Positions 59,542 through 64,000 of a DNA stretch of 64,000 nucleotides are shown in pieces (the stretch's first letter is position 1; every line of letters starts with the position of its first letter). The translations under genes were made by a program, and so were the position numbers. Below the pieces are notes generated by a model that was not told where the DNA came from, did not search any database, and saw only the letters and a program-made list of their open reading frames with translations. Source of the stretch: Pseudomonas abieticivorans (GTDB lineage: Bacteria > Pseudomonadota > Gammaproteobacteria > Pseudomonadales > Pseudomonadaceae); contig NZ_CP094975.1 in NCBI RefSeq assembly GCF_023509015.1, positions 5,883,501-5,947,500 on the forward strand. The letters are read 5' to 3'.

Positions 59542-60732
59542 CTAGACCACATCCCCCGGCACCCGCACCCACCCCTCCATCAACACCCTTGCACTGCGGC
59601 TCATGATGGCTTTGACCACGGTCCATTCACCGTCCACCCGGTTGGCCTGCGCGCCCACGCGCAAGGTGCCGGAGGGGTGGCCGAAGCGCACGGCGCTGCG
59701 TTCGCCACCGCCGGCGGCGAGGTTGACCAGGGTGCCGGGGATGGCGGCCGCGGTGCCGATGGCGACGGCGGCGGTGCCCATCATGGCGTGGTGCAATTTG
59801 CCCATGGACAAGGCACGCACCAGCAGGTCGATGTCATTGGCACCGACCGCCTTGCCGCTGGAGGCGGTGTAAGCGGCCGGCGGCGCGACGAAGGCGACCT
59901 TGGGCGTGTGCTGGCGTTTGGCGGCCTCGCCCAGGTCCTGGATCAGGCCCATGCGCAAGGCGCCGTAGGCCCGAATGGTTTCGAAGCGAGCCAGGGCTTT
60001 TTCGTCGCTGTTGATGGCATCTTGCAGCTCCGTGCCGGTGTAGCCGATGTCGGCGGCGTTGACGAAGATGGTCGGGATGCCGGCGTTGATCATCGTCGCC
60101 TTGAAGGTGCCGACACCCGGTACCTCCAGGTCGTCGACCAGGTTGCCGGTGGGGAACATCGAGCCGCCACCGCCTTCTTCCTCGGCGGCCGGGTCCATGA
60201 ATTCCAACTGCACTTCGGCGGCCGGGAAGGTCACGCCATCGAGCTCGAAGTCGCCGGTTTCCTGCACCTGGCCGCCCGTGATGGGCACATGGGCGATGAT
60301 GGTCTTGCCGATGTTGGCTTGCCACACGCGCACCACGGCGATGCCGTCGTGGGGCACGCGATCGGCCGGCACCAGGCCGTTGCTGACCGCAAAGGAACCG
60401 ACGGCCGCCGACAGGTTGCCGCAGTTACCGCTCCAGTCGATGAACGCCGAATCGATGGACACCTGGCCAAACAGGTAGTCCACGTCATGTTCAGGGCGGG
60501 TGCTGCGGGCCAGGATCACCGTCTTGCTGGTGCTGGAGGTGGCGCCGCCCATGCCGTCGATCTGTTTGCCGTACGGGTCTGGGCTGCCGATCACCCGCAA
60601 CAGCAAGGCATCGCGGGCCGGGCCCGGCTGCCGGGCCGCTTCGGGCAGGTCCTGCAGGTTGAAGAACACACCCTTGCTGGTGCCGCCGCGCATGTAAGTG
60701 GCGGGGATCTTGATTTGCGCTACGTGAGCCAT
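59542..60732 (-). CDS. prpF: 2-Methylaconitate isomerase
   Basis: 396 residues. DapF-like fold enzyme required with AcnD for propionate degradation; it isomerises the trans isomer of 2-methylaconitate formed by AcnD. Conserved ATYMRGGTSKGVFF near residue 11, WSGNCGNLSAAVGSFA near 100 and the C-terminal AVRFGHPSGTL near 355. Located 20 bases after acnD, so one operon prpC-acnD-prpF. Confidence 0.95.
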   Translation of the reverse strand: MAHVAQIKIPATYMRGGTSKGVFFNLQDLPEAARQPGPARDALLLRVIGSPDPYGKQIDGMGGATSSTSKTVILARSTRPEHDVDYLFGQVSIDSAFIDWSGNCGNLSAAVGSFAVSNGLVPADRVPHDGIAVVRVWQANIGKTIIAHVPITGGQVQETGDFELDGVTFPAAEVQLEFMDPAAEEEGGGGSMFPTGNLVDDLEVPGVGTFKATMINAGIPTIFVNAADIGYTGTELQDAINSDEKALARFETIRAYGALRMGLIQDLGEAAKRQHTPKVAFVAPPAAYTASSGKAVGANDIDLLVRALSMGKLHHAMMGTAAVAIGTAAAIPGTLVNLAAGGGERSAVRFGHPSGTLRVGAQANRVDGEWTVVKAIMSRSARVLMEGWVRVPGDVV

Positions 60733-60752
60733 GTAGGTACTTCCCCTCGCGC

Positions 60753-63347
60753 TTAGGCGGCTGAACTGGATTCCAGGAAGTCCTGGGCAAAGCGCTGCAG
60801 CACGCCGCCGGCTTCATAGATCGAGACTTCTTCGGCGGTGTCCAGGCGGCAAGTGACCGGCACGTCCAGTCGCTCGCCGTTGGCGCGGTGAATCACCAGC
60901 GTCAAGGTGGCGCGCGGGGTGCGCTCGCCGACCACGTCGTAGGTTTCGCTGCCGTCGATGTTCAAGGTGTGGCGATCAGTGCCAGGCAAAAACTCCAGTG
61001 GCAGCACGCCCATGCCCACCAGGTTGGTACGGTGGATGCGTTCGAAGCCTTCGGCAGCGATCGCTTCAACACCCGCCAGGCGCACACCCTTGGCCGCCCA
61101 GTCGCGGGACGAGCCCTGGCCGTAGTCTTGACCTGCGATGATGATCAGCGGCTGCTTGCGCTGCATGTAGGTTTCAATCGCTTCCCACATGCGCATCACC
61201 TGGCCTTCAGGCTCTACGCGGGCCAGTGAGCCCTGCTTGACCTGGCCGTTCTCCACAACCATTTCGTTGAACAGTTTCGGGTTGGCGAAGGTGGCGCGCT
61301 GGGCGGTCAGGTGGTCGCCGCGGTGGGTGGCGTAAGAGTTGAAGTCTTCTTCCGGCAAGCCCATTTTCGCCAGGTATTCGCCGGCGGCGCTGTCGAGCAT
61401 GATGGCGTTGGACGGCGACAGGTGGTCGGTGGTGATGTTGTCGGGCAGCACGGCCAGCGGGCGCATGCCCTTGAGTGGCCGCGCACCGGCCAGGGCGCCT
61501 TCCCAGTAGGGCGGGCGGCGGATGTAGGTGCTCATGGGGCGCCATTCATAGAGCGGCGCGACCTTGGGGCCGGTGTCTTCGTGCACGGCGAACATGGGGA
61601 TGTACACCTGGCGGAATTGCTCGGGCTTGACCGAGCTTTTGACCACGCGGTCTATTTCTTCATCGCTGGGCCAGATGTCTTTCAGGCGGATTTCGTTGCC
61701 CTGGGCGTCGAGGCCCAGCACGTCCTTTTCGATGTCGAAACGGATGGTGCCGGCAATGGCATAGGCCACCACCAGTGGCGGCGAGGCCAGGAACGCCTGT
61801 TTGGCGTAAGGGTGGATGCGCCCGTCGAAATTGCGGTTGCCCGACAGCACGGCCGTGGCGTACAGGTCGCGGTCGATGATTTCCTGTTGGATGACCGGGT
61901 CCAGCGCGCCCGACATGCCATTGCAGGTGGTGCAGGCAAACGCCACCACGCCAAAACCCAGTTGCTCCAGCTCATCGGTCAGGCCCGCTTCGTCCAGGTA
62001 CAGCGCCACGGTCTTGGAACCGGGTGCCAGGGACGACTTGACCCACGGCTTGCGGGTCAGCCCCAGTGCGTTGGCATTGCGCGCCAACAGGCCTGCGGCA
62101 ATCACGTTGCGCGGGTTGCTGGTGTTGGTGCAACTGGTGATGGCAGCGATGATCACGGCGCCGTCGGGCATTTGCCCCGGCACGTCGTCCCAGGCGCCGG
62201 CGATGCCCTTGGCGGCCAGGTCGGCGGTGGCCAGGCGGGCGTGCGGGTTGCTGGGGCCGGCCATGTTGCGCACCACGGTGCTTAGGTCAAAGCTCAGGCC
62301 GCGTTCGTACCGGGCGGTGTCCAGGCTGTCGGCCCACAGGCCCGTCAGCTTGGCGTAGTCCTCGACCAGCTTGACCTGCTGGTCTTCACGGCCGGTGAGC
62401 TTGAGGTAATCGATGGTTTGCTGGTCGATGTAGAACATCGCCGCCGTGGCACCGTACTCCGGGGCCATGTTGGAGATGGTCGCGCGGTCGCCCAGGGTCA
62501 AGGCGCTCGCGCCCTGGCCAAAGAACTCGAGCCAGGCGCCGACCACTTTCTGTTGGCGCAGGAACTGGGTCAGGGCCAGCACCATGTCGGTAGCGGTGAT
62601 GCCCGGTTGCAGCTTGCCGGTCAGCTCCACGCCCACGCTCTCAGGCAGGCGCATCCAGGAGGCGCGGCCCAGCATCACGCTTTCGGCCTCCAGGCCGCCG
62701 ACGCCAATGGCGATCACGCCCAATGCGTCGACATGCGGGGTGTGGCTGTCGGTGCCCACGCAGGTGTCGGGGAAGGCCACGCCTTCGCGCACCTGGATCA
62801 CCGGCGACATTTTCTCCAGGTTGATCTGGTGCATGATGCCGTTGCCGGGCGGGATTACGTCGACGTTCTTGAAGGCTTTTTTGGTCCAGTTGATGAAGTG
62901 GAAACGGTCTTCGTTGCGCCGGTCCTCGACGGCGCGGTTCTTCTCGAATGCGTCGGGGTCGAAGCCGCCGCTTTCCACGGCCAGGGAGTGGTCGACGATC
63001 AATTGCGTCGGCACCACCGGGTTGACCTGGGCCGGGTCGCCACCTTGCAGGGCGATGGCATCGCGCAGGCCCGCCAGGTCTACCAGGGCGGTTTGCCCGA
63101 GGATGTCGTGGCACACCACGCGGGCCGGGAACCAGGGGAAGTCGAGGTCGCGCTTGCGCTCGATCAGTTGGCTAAGCGATGCGTTGAGGGTGGCCGGGTC
63201 GCAGCGGCGCACCAGGTTTTCCGCCAGCACGCGGGAGGTGTAGGGCAGGGTGGCATAGGCGCCCGGCTGGATGGCCTCGACAGCCGCGCAGGCGTCGTAG
63301 TAGTCCAGTGGGGTGCCGGGGAAATTCTTGCGGTAATCAGTATTCAT
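60753..63347 (-). CDS. acnD: Fe/S-dependent 2-methylisocitrate dehydratase
   Basis: 864 residues. Aconitase-family enzyme dehydrating 2-methylcitrate in the propionate (methylcitrate) cycle. [4Fe-4S] Cys are in AAITSCTNTSNP near residue 400 and FACTTCNGMSG near 470; the aconitase swivel domain ends with ...QDYGQGSSRDWAAKG near 740. Length and end match AcnD. prpF follows by 20 bases. A stem-loop separates it from prpC upstream. Confidence 0.96.
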   Translation of the reverse strand: MNTDYRKNFPGTPLDYYDACAAVEAIQPGAYATLPYTSRVLAENLVRRCDPATLNASLSQLIERKRDLDFPWFPARVVCHDILGQTALVDLAGLRDAIALQGGDPAQVNPVVPTQLIVDHSLAVESGGFDPDAFEKNRAVEDRRNEDRFHFINWTKKAFKNVDVIPPGNGIMHQINLEKMSPVIQVREGVAFPDTCVGTDSHTPHVDALGVIAIGVGGLEAESVMLGRASWMRLPESVGVELTGKLQPGITATDMVLALTQFLRQQKVVGAWLEFFGQGASALTLGDRATISNMAPEYGATAAMFYIDQQTIDYLKLTGREDQQVKLVEDYAKLTGLWADSLDTARYERGLSFDLSTVVRNMAGPSNPHARLATADLAAKGIAGAWDDVPGQMPDGAVIIAAITSCTNTSNPRNVIAAGLLARNANALGLTRKPWVKSSLAPGSKTVALYLDEAGLTDELEQLGFGVVAFACTTCNGMSGALDPVIQQEIIDRDLYATAVLSGNRNFDGRIHPYAKQAFLASPPLVVAYAIAGTIRFDIEKDVLGLDAQGNEIRLKDIWPSDEEIDRVVKSSVKPEQFRQVYIPMFAVHEDTGPKVAPLYEWRPMSTYIRRPPYWEGALAGARPLKGMRPLAVLPDNITTDHLSPSNAIMLDSAAGEYLAKMGLPEEDFNSYATHRGDHLTAQRATFANPKLFNEMVVENGQVKQGSLARVEPEGQVMRMWEAIETYMQRKQPLIIIAGQDYGQGSSRDWAAKGVRLAGVEAIAAEGFERIHRTNLVGMGVLPLEFLPGTDRHTLNIDGSETYDVVGERTPRATLTLVIHRANGERLDVPVTCRLDTAEEVSIYEAGGVLQRFAQDFLESSSAA

Positions 63348-63390
63348 GGCACAGGGACTCGATCACGGTTTAGTCACTTTAGCGGGGCGT

Positions 63391-63417
63391 CGTGGGAGCA
63401 AGGGCCTTGCCCCCACG
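63391..63417. terminator. Stem-loop between prpC and acnD
   Basis: CGTGGGAGCAAGG (63391-63403) pairs with CCTTGCCCCCACG (63405-63417) with one mismatch. In the 80-base gap inside the prp operon; belongs to the TGTGGGAGC-like hairpin group and may moderate read-through or stabilise RNA. Confidence 0.6.
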
Positions 63418-63427
63418 CACCTGCGGT

Positions 63428-64000
63428 TCAGCGATGCTCTAGGGGCACGTAGCTGCGCTGCTCGACGCCGGTGTACTCGGCGCTCGGGCGGATGATGCGA
63501 TTGTTGCCACGCTGCTCGAACACGTGCGCGGCCCAGCCGGTCAGCCGCGAGCAGACGAAGATCGGCGTGAACAGCTCGGTGGGGATGCCCATGAAGTGGT
63601 ACGCCGAGGCGTGGTAGAAGTCGGCATTGGGGAAGAGTTTCTTCTGCTCCCACATGGTCTTGTCGATGGCCACCGACACCGGGTAGATGACCTTGTCACC
63701 AACCTCGTCGGCGAGCTTTTTCGACCAGACCTTGATCACCTCGTTGCGCGGGTCGTTGTCTTTGTAGATCGCGTGGCCAAAGCCCATGATCTTGTCCTTG
63801 CGTTCCAGCATCGCCAGGGTGCCGCGGGTGGCTTCCTCGGGCGACTTGAACTTCTCGATCATGGCCATCGCCGCTTCATTGGCGCCGCCGTGCAGCGGGC
63901 CGCGCAGGGTGCCGATGGCGCCGGTGATGCACGAATGCAGGTCCGACAGGGTCGAGGCGCAAACACGGGCGGTGAACGTCGAGGCGTTGAACTCGTGCTC
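63428..64000 (-). CDS. prpC: 2-Methylcitrate synthase, N-terminus beyond window
   Basis: About 190 C-terminal residues visible. Condenses propionyl-CoA with oxaloacetate. Citrate-synthase core: GALHGGANEAAM-type segment just upstream of base 63868, catalytic His in GFGHAIYKDNDPR and the ADFYHASAYHFMGIPTELFTPIFVCSRLTGW part. The downstream acnD and prpF and the propionate context identify it as methylcitrate rather than citrate synthase. The 5' part lies past base 64000. Confidence 0.94.
   Translation of the reverse strand, partial: EHEFNASTFTARVCASTLSDLHSCITGAIGTLRGPLHGGANEAAMAMIEKFKSPEEATRGTLAMLERKDKIMGFGHAIYKDNDPRNEVIKVWSKKLADEVGDKVIYPVSVAIDKTMWEQKKLFPNADFYHASAYHFMGIPTELFTPIFVCSRLTGWAAHVFEQRGNNRIIRPSAEYTGVEQRSYVPLEHR

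Overview
The window is high-GC, densely coded DNA typical of a fluorescent Pseudomonas (P. fluorescens/P. putida-like). Evidence: acnD-prpF-prpC methylcitrate genes, a 3-mercaptopropionate dioxygenase beside a multi-rhodanese protein, selD-mnmH, many LysR regulators next to transporters, and several copies of the intergenic palindromes common in these genomes. No rRNA, tRNA, prophage, intact IS or CRISPR was seen. The species assignment is inference.

Layout. 1-9.6 kb: 3'-truncated cfa, mobA, a small secreted protein, LysR/DMT-exporter pair, a CHASE-PAS-GGDEF-EAL protein, FKBP isomerase, LysR, a HigBA-like toxin-antitoxin pair, aldo/keto reductase. 9.6-17 kb: LysR divergent from a 3-ketoacid CoA-transferase (A+B) and short-chain fatty acid transporter AtoE, then AraC, LysE, a monooxygenase and a glutamine-amidotransferase-like protein, LysR. 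17.4-21.3 kb: a leader peptide/terminator attenuator ahead of a short (regulatory-domain-less) IlvA, an iron alcohol dehydrogenase, and a fluoroacetate-dehalogenase-like hydrolase. 21.4-28.5 kb: an organosulfur cluster: multi-rhodanese protein (frameshifted), 3-mercaptopropionate dioxygenase, SsuD-like monooxygenase, divergent SsuC/SsuB-like transporter genes without a binding protein, and a flavoprotein plus 2x[4Fe-4S] ferredoxin pair resembling APS reductase in layout. 28.7-33 kb: lone receiver protein, a three-gene envelope operon that begins with a 53-aa protein, HxlR/qorB, YkgJ-type protein.

33-43 kb is the best-understood catabolic unit: on the minus strand, a candidate sigma-54 promoter, a guanidine-I (ykkC) riboswitch, an ABC transporter (binding protein, permease, ATPase), two DUF1989 proteins, a large biotin carboxylase normally called urea carboxylase, and allophanate hydrolase. 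Together they read as a full guanidine assimilation operon: uptake, carboxylation, deimination to allophanate, release of ammonia and CO2. A YtcJ-type amidohydrolase and a membrane-anchored ABM protein diverge from it.

45.7-46.6 kb holds no gene but a roughly 800-bp imperfect palindrome flanked by GATC-rich tandem repeats. 46.6-56 kb: lipoprotein, zinc-finger-like small protein, selD-mnmH, a YraQ-type permease, then an acyl-CoA ligase translationally overlapped with a single-chain acyl-CoA carboxylase. 56-58.7 kb: RNase T2, TetR with a perfect palindromic operator and a DUF1348 gene, DJ-1/PfpI protein. 58.7-59.5 kb is an AT-rich island with a small lipoprotein and a decayed gene. 59.5-64 kb: prpF, acnD and the 3' part of prpC (propionate catabolism).
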